The position numbers and the translations under genes were made by a program. A stretch of 64,000 nt of DNA, taken from positions 248,001-312,000 of the forward strand of contig JAJNNY010000021.1 of NCBI GenBank assembly GCA_022453515.1. The letters run 5' to 3'. The stretch's first letter is position 1; each line of letters opens with the position of its first letter. The stretch is from Astrocystis sublimbata (Eukaryota > Ascomycota > Sordariomycetes > Xylariales > Xylariaceae). Positions 23,188 through 32,739 of the stretch are shown one piece after another. A model generated the notes under the pieces. The model ran no database searches, had not been told where the DNA came from, and saw only the letters and a program-made list of their open reading frames with translations.

Positions 23188-24078
23188 CTAATTACATACA
23201 TAATCCAAGCTCATCTTTCGCCTTATGGCTAAAGCAGCCTGCGTAGCGTTATATTCTAAAGCAGACCTTGCAAAATGGTGTAGAGGTGGGCTATTGGAGT
23301 CTGACTTAGAAGTCTCGCTCGAGTCGTGGCTCTGGGGCTCGGATTCGGGTAGGGCACCGACTATCTGGGGGTTCTGCGTGAGATAGTATTGTGCATGCAT
23401 CTGGTCGAGGTACTCCATCAGGACAAGTCGAACCGGTCGCTTGCGTCCCCTACCCTCCCAGACCAGAGTCATATTGCATGTCCAGGAGCCGTAGTAATGT
23501 GGCCCAAATCCGGGGGGCTGCTCCTGTCTGCGTTTTTCGAGTTGTTCATATGTATGCGCGTCAAAGCTGAAGCGATAGTCTGCTTCGTAGACAATATCAA
23601 TTGGCTTGTCGTTGTAGCGAGGGTAGTATAAGGCGTCGTAAATTTTCGCGAGGACTTGAAATTTTTCTCGTCGACCCCGATGTTTAAAGTCGCACACTAC
23701 CAGTTGGGGCCCTCTATCTTCACCAACAGATATGATCTGTGTTATGGTAATTGAGGCCTCGCGTGGTGTATATAAAGATTTGTCCTCGGGTGGTGCGGGA
23801 CCGAATTTGTTCGTTTGGCAAAGCAAGTTCTCGCCGGGCAGCTTATAGTGGGGGGGCGACCAGTTCCATTTAACCTCTTCGGGACGCCTTGATATTACTT
23901 GGCTCACCGAAGATGTGTGTCTGAGGCAATCTTCATTGACAGGGCGGCTCTTTGGGGCAATCCAGCTGGTTTCTGAGCAATACCCTGGAGGGCGCTGCTC
24001 TTTGATCGGAATCGAGAACCCCGGCGTGTAAGGCAACCGGGGTCGATCGTTGTTCATTGTTGGCAATTGGTGGTCCAT
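23188..24078 (-). CDS. Kinase-like protein with N-lobe only, function unknown
   Basis: A single minus-strand exon; from the ATG at 24078 it encodes 296 residues (an upstream ATG at 24141 would add 21). The first 130 residues are Pro/Ser-rich with no domain. From about residue 135 the pattern of a family of fungal protein-kinase-like proteins appears: QLVVCDF, then FQVLAKIYDALYYP (the beta-3-like strand with its lysine), a D-Y-R-F-S-F-D-A-H-T-Y-E-Q-L helix, HYYGSWTCNMTLVWEG and VRLVLMEYLDQMHAQ, which corresponds to the hinge. After that the protein turns polar and ends; no HRD catalytic loop or DFG is present in this or the other frames downstream. A GTGAGT at 24180 could be the donor of an unseen upstream intron, so the 5' end is open. 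I infer a truncated pseudokinase or gene remnant. Confidence 0.55.
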   Translation of the reverse strand: MDHQLPTMNNDRPRLPYTPGFSIPIKEQRPPGYCSETSWIAPKSRPVNEDCLRHTSSVSQVISRRPEEVKWNWSPPHYKLPGENLLCQTNKFGPAPPEDKSLYTPREASITITQIISVGEDRGPQLVVCDFKHRGRREKFQVLAKIYDALYYPRYNDKPIDIVYEADYRFSFDAHTYEQLEKRRQEQPPGFGPHYYGSWTCNMTLVWEGRGRKRPVRLVLMEYLDQMHAQYYLTQNPQIVGALPESEPQSHDSSETSKSDSNSPPLHHFARSALEYNATQAALAIRRKMSLDYVCN

Positions 24079-24141
24079 GGCTGGGGGTTGTGACTCAATC
24101 GCTTTGCTTAGCTTAGGAGAAGAGAGACGCGTCAATTGCAT

Positions 24142-26934
24142 ATCTTGACCAAAAACACCAAAAGCAAGATTGGCACTCACCACTGTGATTTTATAGTGAT
24201 ATAATGGTAGTCTGTGTGCGTCCGGGATCGAGCCTCGTCAGAAAAATATCTAAGATTCAAGTCACGACTTGAAGAAAATATAATCTCAGAGTATTGGCAG
24301 CAAGATGTGATGAAGAGCCGTCGTCCGCTGCTTTGTTACAAAAAGCGGTTCAGGTATGTCAAAGTAGAAAGATTCCCATTCCCATGCCCTTTCCTCTCGA
24401 CACTTTGATTGTGGCAGATACTCAGCTTTATATATTCATGTTCGTCATACATTATGCTTTTAGTTCGCCACTAGCCATATACAAAAAAACCTTATTGATG
24501 AGAGTAATGGCATAAGACGCGTAACAGTTAAAGTTTCGCATATGTGGTGTACTCGTTCGTACTTGCGAATCGACGCATTCTTCACTCTCTGATGCATGAG
24601 GGCCGTAGTGAGTATCAGAATACGATTTTGAAAGATCAATATGGCATTAGATCCAAGTTGGTACTACCTATCCTAAGATACGAAGGCTGTCATAGGGGTG
24701 TGGTGGTATATGTTTGTCTCGTGAAATACGGAAGTACAAGGTAGCTTCCTAAGTCGAGCTGGATGAGGCCAGCCGATACATCCTGGAACCTTCTTCTATC
24801 CCATGTTCTCTATTATGACTGAAGTACCTTGGTCTGGAATACATAGGGTTATGATAACCGCACACAGGTCTCCTCAAGGGAAATCCTTGTTGACTAAGGC
24901 AGTATGCAAGTCCACCAATATGTATGGTTTGCATGCATGAAGCTTCGTTGAGGGGGTGAGGCGTTACTTGCAGAAACTTTATCATGGGCTATATGGACCA
25001 TCAAGTGCAATACCAAACCCGGAAGTAGTGTCGAAGAAGGGTATGGTGCTGAGGTGTCCGAGCTGCCCTGTACTACTAAATGCTCAACATACTTTTACGT
25101 GACTTTCAAACAAGCAATATTGTCTGTGGATCCAAAGATCCAGATTTCATGAGTCTGCTAGATTCTCTTTGGGTACTCGGTGTGTCTGCATCGATTATGT
25201 CCAGCCGCATATGAATGACGACCACAAGAACGGCCGGGTCGGGGGCCGAGGGTACCTCCAGGCGTACCTCATAGTCTGTTTTGTGCAGCTCCATGTGGTA
25301 ATCGGTTGGTATTTCCACTTTCTTGCTAACAAAATGGGCATGATCCTGGCACCGAAAACTGAGTACGAAGCATGCACGAGATAGCTGGCTCCTACTGGTT
25401 CCTTCTGTCGAGGTATCGATGCTGCATGCTGGAGGAGCAGGAGGAAACTTTCTTTCTCTTTCGACGGTGTTCAGACTCGTGCAATTGGACCTACGCCTGT
25501 CTACCTAAATAGACAAACCAGTCCAGTCCACGCTCCTAGAGATTCCCTCGTGTCTGCCAGATGTTGACTAATAGGAACAGGTTTCTTTCGTGTTCGTAAT
25601 ACGACGACGAGTAGACCTGTGAGGTAACTCAAAATCGTGTTCCATCATTGTGAAGCTGCATCATTTTTACGGTTACTAAAGTCACACAAAGAATGGACAC
25701 TGTGTAATATAGGGACGCCGGAATTGAAGCTAGAAAATGGAACATGATAGTGTCTGCCGCCGGTGTGTGTGTGGGTAGGAAGTGGTGCTGTGGAAGCGGC
25801 CTCCGTGCAGTGGGCTTTGTAGGTACCTAGGTAGACGGCAATGGGTGAATTGAGTACCGATTAATTGTGGTTATCGGTGTAATACAGCTCTAGAGCAAAG
25901 GCACAGATTAGATAGGTAGCACTGTGTAGTGAGTCTCCCCGGCTCCCGTCCGCGGAATACCTGCATGATCTACCAAGCGACACTCTGTCCAGCAGTGTAG
26001 CTGCCAGTGTCTCTCCTTAAAGCTAGCACCTGACAAGGCTAGACACGTACCACTCACTATTAAACCTCGTCATTACAAACGTCAGGGACGACTATCCGGA
26101 AAGGCCACAGGTAGCTTGCTGTAGTAGCTTCCCAGTATACAATTTTGCCCCTCCCAATGTACCCTACTCACATACATGTTGACATCGTGATCACTGATAT
26201 GTAGCTACCTTGGCTGAATCCAAGGTTTATAGGCAGGCGTAAAAAGGTTACTCTCGGGAACGAAGGCTTGTTGAGAAGACACTACGAATAAATGATGAAT
26301 ACATGGACCCTTATGAAAAAACCACACCAGCTGGCATTGTTTACTATCATCAATAGCTAGCAATACATACCGAGAGAACGATAATGATCTACGGAAACCA
26401 TTGTGGCCCGCAGCAGTTGGGATACCCGTAATCCTCCTTAAACCCCCTTTTTACGTGTCCCACTGCTGTGATCGGGCGAATGGATTTACCCATTACAACA
26501 TGGACAAACGTAGTTGGAAGAGGATTAAAAGAGTGAGTTATTTGGACCATTGACGGGAACAATCCTCGAGATACATAATACGAAGCTACTATTGCCGGCC
26601 GGTCGCTCGCGCACTAAGACTATCTAAATCCTCCGTCATTGGTTGGTGATCGAGACATTGAACGCGCTAAAACCTCGATTGGATATGCCCTATAGGGCAG
26701 ACTGTGACAGGGGGCGGGGATTTCAAAACATCCGTACACCATCAAAAGCGTGATAGCACCATGCAAATGGATGCGTCATTAACCTGGTAGTGTTTAGCCA
26801 TGGCGAGGAGTCATTGTGTCGGCTAGTCTAGTCTACTGTTATAAAGTTCACGATGTCTGTAGAACCATTTGCATGCAGTTCGTGCCTCGTCCTTGATTAT
26901 AGAAGAGGATCACCTCACCATACTTTTGGCTAGC
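24142..26934. other. Intergenic, nothing assignable
   Basis: Separates the kinase-like gene (-) and the FAD monooxygenase gene (+), which are divergent. A GTAGGTACCTAGGTAG motif lies at 25819-25834. Frames at 24749-25384 look like chance. No tRNA or repeat family was recognised. Confidence 0.5.
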
Positions 26935-28245
26935 ATGGCGACTTTCAAAGTTCTCATCGTCGGGGGAGGCATCACTGGTCCGGCTGCCGCCTACTGGCTA
27001 TCACGTATTCCCCGTGCCAGCATCACGCTCTTGGAGCGCTCGGACCGAATGCGAGCGTCCGGCCAGCAACTAGACCTCCGCGTTGCAGGAATCGACATGA
27101 TGAAGAAATTGGGAATCGAGCCTGCAGTGCGCGCTGTGCGAGTGCAGGAACCTGGCATGCAGGTCGTAGACACTGAGGGGCGACTGCAGGCTTACCTTCC
27201 GGCCGCCGAGCCTGGCAGTGGAAGACAGAGCATAACGTCGGAGTATGAGATTATGCGGGGCGATTTGGTCCAGATCTTGTACGGTCTGACAGAGAACCGC
27301 CCGAATGTGCGACACGTCTACGGCTCGACTGTTCGGAACTTCACGCAGGACGATGAGAGCGACCCGAACGGCAAGGTCCATGTGGCATTTTCGGACGGGC
27401 GCGAGGAGGACTTCGATCTTGTACTTGCTGCTGATGGAGCGGGATCGAAGACACGGAAAATCATGCTGGGTCCCGACTGCCCCGACCCGCGGCACCGGAC
27501 TGGAGGCTACATAGCTTATTTCAGCACGACCTCGCAGCCCCAAGACTCGGATAGGGGGACGGGTTGCGTGCTACCCGGACCTCGAATCTCTCGGTCGATC
27601 ATGACGCGAAAGGATTGTGCCGAGTTGACCCGTGTTTACATGATTTTCAACGGGCAGGACGATGCTGTTGATGGTGCACTCAAGTCTGGGGACCTGGCTG
27701 CGGTGAAAAAGGCATTGGCCAGTATATACGAAGGCGGTGGATGGGAGACCAAGCGATTCATGGAGGCATTGGTCAACACACCGGAGGCAGACGATCTCTA
27801 TTGTACGCCAAACGAAGAAGTCCACCTACCCGAAGGATCCTGGTCAAAAGGTCGGGTAGTCCTCCTTGGTGACGCGGCGCATTGCGCAACAGCTAACGGC
27901 TATGGAACGTCGTGGGGCCTGATAGGCCCCTATCTACTCGCTGGGGAACTTGCGACTCTCTATGAAAGGGACAAGTCGTTGCCTACCGCGTCCATTGTGC
28001 AAGCGGCGAAGAATTACGAGAAAATATGGAGGCCAGTAGCTACTGCAGACCATGGAGGAGGAGGGTGGCTGGTGTCTACGATTGGGTCGATGCTACCTCC
28101 ACGCTCCGTCTTTGGTATCAAAATCATGCACTGGGTGCTTTGGACAGTGTCGTACCTCCGACTCGACAAATACGCTGGATTCGACGGATCTGTCGGTAGA
28201 TGGAAACTACCAGATTATCCTGCCTTGGACCAAACGTCGGACTGA
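26935..28245 (+). CDS. FAD-dependent monooxygenase (aromatic hydroxylase type)
   Basis: A single exon of 436 residues, starting at MATFKVLIVGGGITG; an upstream in-frame start at 26869 would add 22 residues ahead of the dinucleotide fold and is unlikely. The enzyme belongs to the class A flavin monooxygenases (salicylate/p-hydroxybenzoate hydroxylase fold), which use NAD(P)H and O2. Seen: the GxGxxG Rossmann motif at residues 10-15, ERSDRMRASGQQLDLR ending the second strand with the ribose-binding Glu, the DG motif AADGAGSKTR with D167, and GDAAHCATANGYGTSWGLIG with D313 contacting the FAD phosphate. The C-terminal part is mainly helical and hydrophobic. The substrate is not predictable. A second redox enzyme gene lies 1.8 kb downstream, but there is no biosynthetic core gene nearby. 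Confidence 0.87.
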   Translation: MATFKVLIVGGGITGPAAAYWLSRIPRASITLLERSDRMRASGQQLDLRVAGIDMMKKLGIEPAVRAVRVQEPGMQVVDTEGRLQAYLPAAEPGSGRQSITSEYEIMRGDLVQILYGLTENRPNVRHVYGSTVRNFTQDDESDPNGKVHVAFSDGREEDFDLVLAADGAGSKTRKIMLGPDCPDPRHRTGGYIAYFSTTSQPQDSDRGTGCVLPGPRISRSIMTRKDCAELTRVYMIFNGQDDAVDGALKSGDLAAVKKALASIYEGGGWETKRFMEALVNTPEADDLYCTPNEEVHLPEGSWSKGRVVLLGDAAHCATANGYGTSWGLIGPYLLAGELATLYERDKSLPTASIVQAAKNYEKIWRPVATADHGGGGWLVSTIGSMLPPRSVFGIKIMHWVLWTVSYLRLDKYAGFDGSVGRWKLPDYPALDQTSD

Positions 28246-28884
28246 CCGATTGAAATCACCACGATAGAATGTTACTGGCGGAGTCAACAAAGCCGCTTGC
28301 ATTCTAACTTTGTATATGCCTAAGTAGTGTAATTCCTAACTCCTTCCATTTTGAATTGTAGCTTTACAGGCAGGTACTCCTCTCCGCCATCTCAATTAGC
28401 TTAATAAACTGGAAACCAAACGGATATTTTCAACTTGTGCATATTTGAGGTTTTCTGTTGCCAGGCAACAGACACTATGATTGAAAAGCCTCGTCTGGAC
28501 TGCTCTGTTCAATATGTGTGCCAGGCGGTGTTCGGCATTAGCTTTCCAAATGCTTGTTGCTCCTGTCCACAAAACAAGCTTTTTACAAGACATGAGCTAA
28601 ACAGCCCCTTCATCGGTGAGAGCTTAGGTCAGGTAGGTAGGTACTTACGAGAAGTGAACCACCGTTAGTCCAGATAGTCTCCAATAAGCCTTGCTCCCGT
28701 GTATGCGTAGCGTAGGCAGCAGCATCGACTATTAGCATTAGCACGAGCTAGCTCGGAGATAAGGAAAGCCAATTCCATGGGTCGCAACTTCAAGTGGGGA
28801 GGCTCAAAGTGCTGCAGTTTCATACGACTATGTGCATGCTGTTTGATTCAGCTTGGCTTGGTGATGCGATTTGTTCCTTCGCAG

Positions 28885-28908
28885 GCGACCTGATCACCTG
28901 CAGGTCGC
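28885..28908. repeat. 8-bp perfect inverted repeat
   Basis: GCGACCTG at 28885-28892 and CAGGTCGC at 28901-28908 are exact reverse complements around an 8-nt spacer that contains TGATCA-like sequence. It could form a small hairpin or be a dyad protein-binding site; alone it is weak evidence. Confidence 0.6.
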
Positions 28909-29075
28909 TTGCATGCAGGAATTCACATAATATAGATGATCCGGTCCAAGTATAGAGTCCGAAGTCCGACTTGATACACTAAACAAGCACCACGCTCAGG
29001 TACTGTAAGCAAGTAACTCTGAGAATTACGTGGGTTCGCGACTTGCGATCCTACAGTATTATTGATATGGACATT

Positions 29076-29111
29076 GTCAAATTTGTTCAAAATATCCATA
29101 ACAAATTTGAC
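29076..29111. repeat. 12-bp perfect inverted repeat
   Basis: GTCAAATTTGTT at 29076-29087 and AACAAATTTGAC at 29100-29111 are exact reverse complements separated by 12 nt. The nearest genes start and end about 0.8-1 kb away. Terminal repeats of a tiny decayed element or a hairpin-forming site are both possible. Confidence 0.8.
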
Positions 29112-29989
29112 GGAGGCCTTGGCTAATTCAGGTCCGAATAGATGTCAATGCTGCTGGCACCAAAGATCAGCCTGCGATCGTGTTGCCAAGGTTAGCTAGG
29201 CTATCACTATTGTAAGCCGGAGTCAAAGACTATGGTTAAGGTCGTCCGTCGGAGTTATCAATTACCCAAAGAGGAATATCTCACCACTTTTCTACAATGT
29301 GCCCCTGCCTTCTGGGAGGAGATGGCCAGCCGCTAAAGGGTTTACAGAAAGCTTGCGTGATATAGTGAGTGTGTCTACGGAATAAGAATTCGCAGTTAAG
29401 ATCTCCGGGAGGGAGCTGACTATGTTAATTCCTATTCCGTGCTCCTGAAGACTGATGGCCTGCTCTTCCAATGGGTTTGCTGTCTTGGTATGGGACGGTG
29501 TTGCAATGGATGCCATATCCGACACAAACATCTGTGCATGGATACTTGACACACAGCTAAGTTCGCTATGCTTAGAGCAATATAGTCCTACGTGCTGAGC
29601 CTCGATTATGTCAGAATCTACTTGAATTCTAAACTTATATCAGTTTATCAGATGTATCATGTAATCGAAGAACGAAATATAGGTCACTTCATATGAGGAT
29701 TTGTCGGAAATGGTCTCACTGGCCGGGTCAACGACCAGGCTGGACATCACGTATCTGCCGCAGTCGTTACAAATCAAGAAGCTTGGCCCCAACCAAGGTG
29801 TATAGATGGTAGGTCGATGACCAACATCTCCCATGTCACTGTTCGTGATCGATGTTATTTAAACTTCCCGTCTCCCTGCAAAAAGATCAAGCAGCTCTGT
29901 CCATCTTCAACTCCTCGACCAACAGGACAAAAGCAATAACATATCTGCCCTGCCAGGAAAACCTCAAGCTCAAGTTCATCTACAATACT

Positions 29990-30055
29990 AGACTCATCTT
30001 CAACTTCGACTTCAACCTCAACCTCAACCTTGATCTCAACCTCAACTTCAACTGC
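29990..30055 (+). repeat. Hexamer-type leader repeat (TCAACC / TTCAAC)
   Basis: About ten imperfect copies of a 6-nt unit (TTCAAC, CTCAAC, TTCGAC) run directly ahead of the MDR reductase start at 30082, so they probably lie in its 5' leader. The tract is nearly free of G. Confidence 0.75.
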
Positions 30056-30081
30056 AAGTCCATCTCTATCCCCATCCCACA

Positions 30082-31152
30082 ATGTCACCCTCCAACACCG
30101 CAGCCTTCTACCCCTCCGACAAAGCCCCCCAACTCAATATCTCCTCCTCCCCCTACTCAACTCCTTCGCCGAACGAAGTGATCATCCACGTCTCCGCAGC
30201 CGCCATCAACCCCCTCGACCAGAAGATCCAAGAGCTGGGCACCACGCTCTTCCCGTTCCTGACCTACCCTTTCGCCGGCGGTCTCGATGTAGCAGGGATA
30301 GTCGTCGAAGTCGGTTCCGGCAACATTGAGAGCGAGGCCAAATTCGAAGTAGGCGACCGCGTCCTAGGCTTCGCAGGCAGCTTCGCCTCGCGCGCCGGCG
30401 GTTTTCAAGAGTACGTCGCCGTGCCAGCCGAGGGCGTATCCAAGATCCCCAACGACCTTTCGTTCGCCGACGCGGCGGTGCTGCCGAGCGGCGTGGCGAC
30501 CGCGGCTGTGATGCTATATCAGTATCTTGGTCTCGAGCTCCCATCTGCCTCTGCCTCTGCCTCTAAGCCCGGGAACGGCAAAGCCCTCCTGATCTCCGCC
30601 GGCGCCAGCTCCGTCGGCAGCAATGCGATCCAGCTGGCCGTGGCGTCGGGGTACGAAGTGCTCACCACGTCCTCTGGGCGCCATTTCCAACACTGCGCAT
30701 CCCTCGGCGCCGCGCAGGTCTTCGACTACCGTTCGCCAAACCTCGTTTCCGAACTCAACTCCGCGCTGAAGGGGAAAGTCCTCGCAGGCGCGCTTTCATG
30801 CCAGGAAGGCAGTAATGCTCCCATCTTCGAGGCCGTGGCCACCCACAACCACGGGCATGAGGGGGTCAGCAGCAACAAAGTCGCGTGCACGATCCTCTTC
30901 CCGCACACTACCGTTCCGGAGGGAGTCGCAGCGGAGATGATTCATGCGTACTCGATGAACGGGACCCCGCTTGCGCAGAGCATTTTCGGAGAGTTTCTCC
31001 CCAAGGCTCTGGGTAGCAATAGTGAGGGAGAGAAGGGGTACAAGTGCGAGCCAAAGCCCCTGGTGGTGGGCAAGGGGTTAGAGAAAGTTCAGGAGGCATT
31101 GGATCTCAGTAAGAAGGGTATTTCTTGTCAGAAATTGGTTGTTGAGCTTTGA
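30082..31152 (+). CDS. MDR-family NAD(P)H-dependent reductase (zinc-free, enoyl-reductase-like)
   Basis: A single exon of 356 residues, the usual size. The GroES-like N-terminal domain shows EVIIHVSAAAINPLDQK, then AGGLDVAGIVVEVGSG and VGDRVLGFAGSF; the cofactor domain has ALLISAGASSVGSNAIQLAV (residues about 167-186), followed by a Gly-rich turn and SLGAAQVFDYR. The cysteines and histidine that bind zinc in alcohol dehydrogenases are absent, so this is the quinone-oxidoreductase / trans-acting enoyl-reductase branch that fungal annotation often calls zinc-binding alcohol dehydrogenase (cipB-like). It would reduce an activated double bond or quinone with NADPH. No polyketide synthase is near, so a role as a trans enoyl reductase is not supported. 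Its ATG directly follows the hexamer-rich leader. Confidence 0.85.
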   Translation: MSPSNTAAFYPSDKAPQLNISSSPYSTPSPNEVIIHVSAAAINPLDQKIQELGTTLFPFLTYPFAGGLDVAGIVVEVGSGNIESEAKFEVGDRVLGFAGSFASRAGGFQEYVAVPAEGVSKIPNDLSFADAAVLPSGVATAAVMLYQYLGLELPSASASASKPGNGKALLISAGASSVGSNAIQLAVASGYEVLTTSSGRHFQHCASLGAAQVFDYRSPNLVSELNSALKGKVLAGALSCQEGSNAPIFEAVATHNHGHEGVSSNKVACTILFPHTTVPEGVAAEMIHAYSMNGTPLAQSIFGEFLPKALGSNSEGEKGYKCEPKPLVVGKGLEKVQEALDLSKKGISCQKLVVEL

Positions 31153-32739
31153 GTAAGAAATGAGTCTGGATCAGAAATGTATATACGTTTGTAAATTATA
31201 TGTCGTGGACAGATTTACGTTGTGACAAAAAAAGGGGGAGGACTTGGACAGAAAAGGGGCTGTCATTAACCACAATTCGTCCGTCGTGCAGTCAAACTCT
31301 TCCAGATGCACGTAACCTTGAACTCTTTTCACTTTACCATATGACGGAGATACTGCAATGGGTGCGGTTTGAGGCCGGCCGGTTCGGGCCACCCTGTTGA
31401 AGCGTGCGTGTGGCAGGAAACTTACAAGGGAAACCATGTTTAGTTCTGCAAGTCCTCAGGAGTTTGTACCCTCCTAACATCTGTGCAATTCCTAATTGTG
31501 AGAGAACGATCAACTATGGGCTCCAAAACGTTCGACAAAGAATGGAACCAATTTAAACATTGAGAATCGAAATCTTTTTTCCTCTAGATGCCAAAGCCGT
31601 CTTTTGCGTTGTATAGGCACGTAGGTTATCTTACAAACTCTCAAGCATTCGTTTAACAAACCTAGAGGGGCTGATACAGGTTTCCGCCCTTCCACCTCAC
31701 ATTTCAAATATTGCATCTTTCCCTCGCGGCTTAACTCATGTGAGTGGTTCTATACGATACCAGGTACATGTAGGTAGGTAGGTTAAGTAGATACCAAATA
31801 TCTGTGTGCTGAACTAGCACCAAAAAGCACCTGAACGCTTCATAAGTCTCCGTTTTGAGATCTGTTAGAGAGCATTTGCCTGAAAACCGCTTAAGCTCCT
31901 GTAGCCACCGCCTATACCAAGATGCCTGATACACGAGAGGACCAAGAACGTTTTGTCGGTTTAGTTTCAAAGTAAAATGGCTTGTACTACGAATTGGAAC
32001 AGTATATTTGCATTCCAGCAGCAAGAGTGCAAAAACCTGTTTACGTAACTGACCATGCCCGTCTATTTTAAGGTATCAATCATTACATGTAGCCACAATC
32101 CAGATACATCCGAGCCAGAAAAATGAACCGCCCCAAACCAGCTCCGATTACCCAGTTGCTCAGCAGCAGCCAAAGTTAAATATTAGTATCCGAAATCCGA
32201 GCCACCTGGGCCTGCTCCAATTCCGTCAGATTACTCCACCATAAGCCTGAGTGGCATCGCTTATATCGTAAATGCGACAGAAAGTGAATTTTAAACGTGT
32301 ATCCTGATGGAGAGGTGACGAACAGAGTGCGGATGTCGCAAGTATTAGGTAGAGAGATGGCGGTGTCAAGGCTTGAGGCCATGCCCGCATCCATGAATGC
32401 AAAACAAGCATGTTATGTGAAATCAAGTTTGATCGCTGTACCAGACAATTGAAAAAAGCTGCCGGGTTGAGGTCATCGCGATATTAAGCTCCGGTAGGAG
32501 ATCGAAGAAATGGAACAAGAATCGTAACCAAGTGTCCAAGCACGAAGACCAGATCAGAGAGGGGAGTACGAATGCCGTACCATCGCCACGGACCACAAAA
32601 TCAAGAGGTATATATTGCCTGTAACGCCAGAGAAGTATGAGACCGAGGATGAAGAATTCAGATGGGTATATACACCGTCATCAAGCCATGGAATAGCTCG
32701 CATTCAGGAGACGAATTTGCAGAAAGTGTGCTGGATAGC
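31153..32739. other. Convergent 3' intergenic
   Basis: Lies between the 3' ends of the MDR reductase (+) and the homeobox gene (-). Part of 32200-32739 may be the 3' untranslated region of the latter. Minus-strand frames at 31510-32024 and 32176-32426 have no recognisable domain. A TAGGTAGGTAGGT run is at about 31769-31782. Confidence 0.5.

Larger units (their letters stand above)
28246..30081. other. Intergenic with two perfect inverted repeats
   Basis: No gene recognised. Notable are perfect inverted repeats at 28885-28908 and 29076-29111 (listed separately), a GTAGGTAGGTACTTAC motif near 28632-28650, and a Tyr/pyrimidine-rich hexamer repeat just before the next gene. Confidence 0.55.

Noticed and set aside
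24195..24245. tRNA-like boxes (TATAATGGTAGT, then GGGATCGAGCC) on the plus strand
   Set aside because: The boxes are only about 20 nt apart, too close for an anticodon arm, and the putative T-stem does not pair. Treated as chance.
26935..31152. FAD monooxygenase and MDR reductase as part of a secondary-metabolite cluster
   Set aside because: No polyketide synthase, peptide synthetase, terpene cyclase or pathway regulator lies in the window next to them, and they are 1.8 kb apart.
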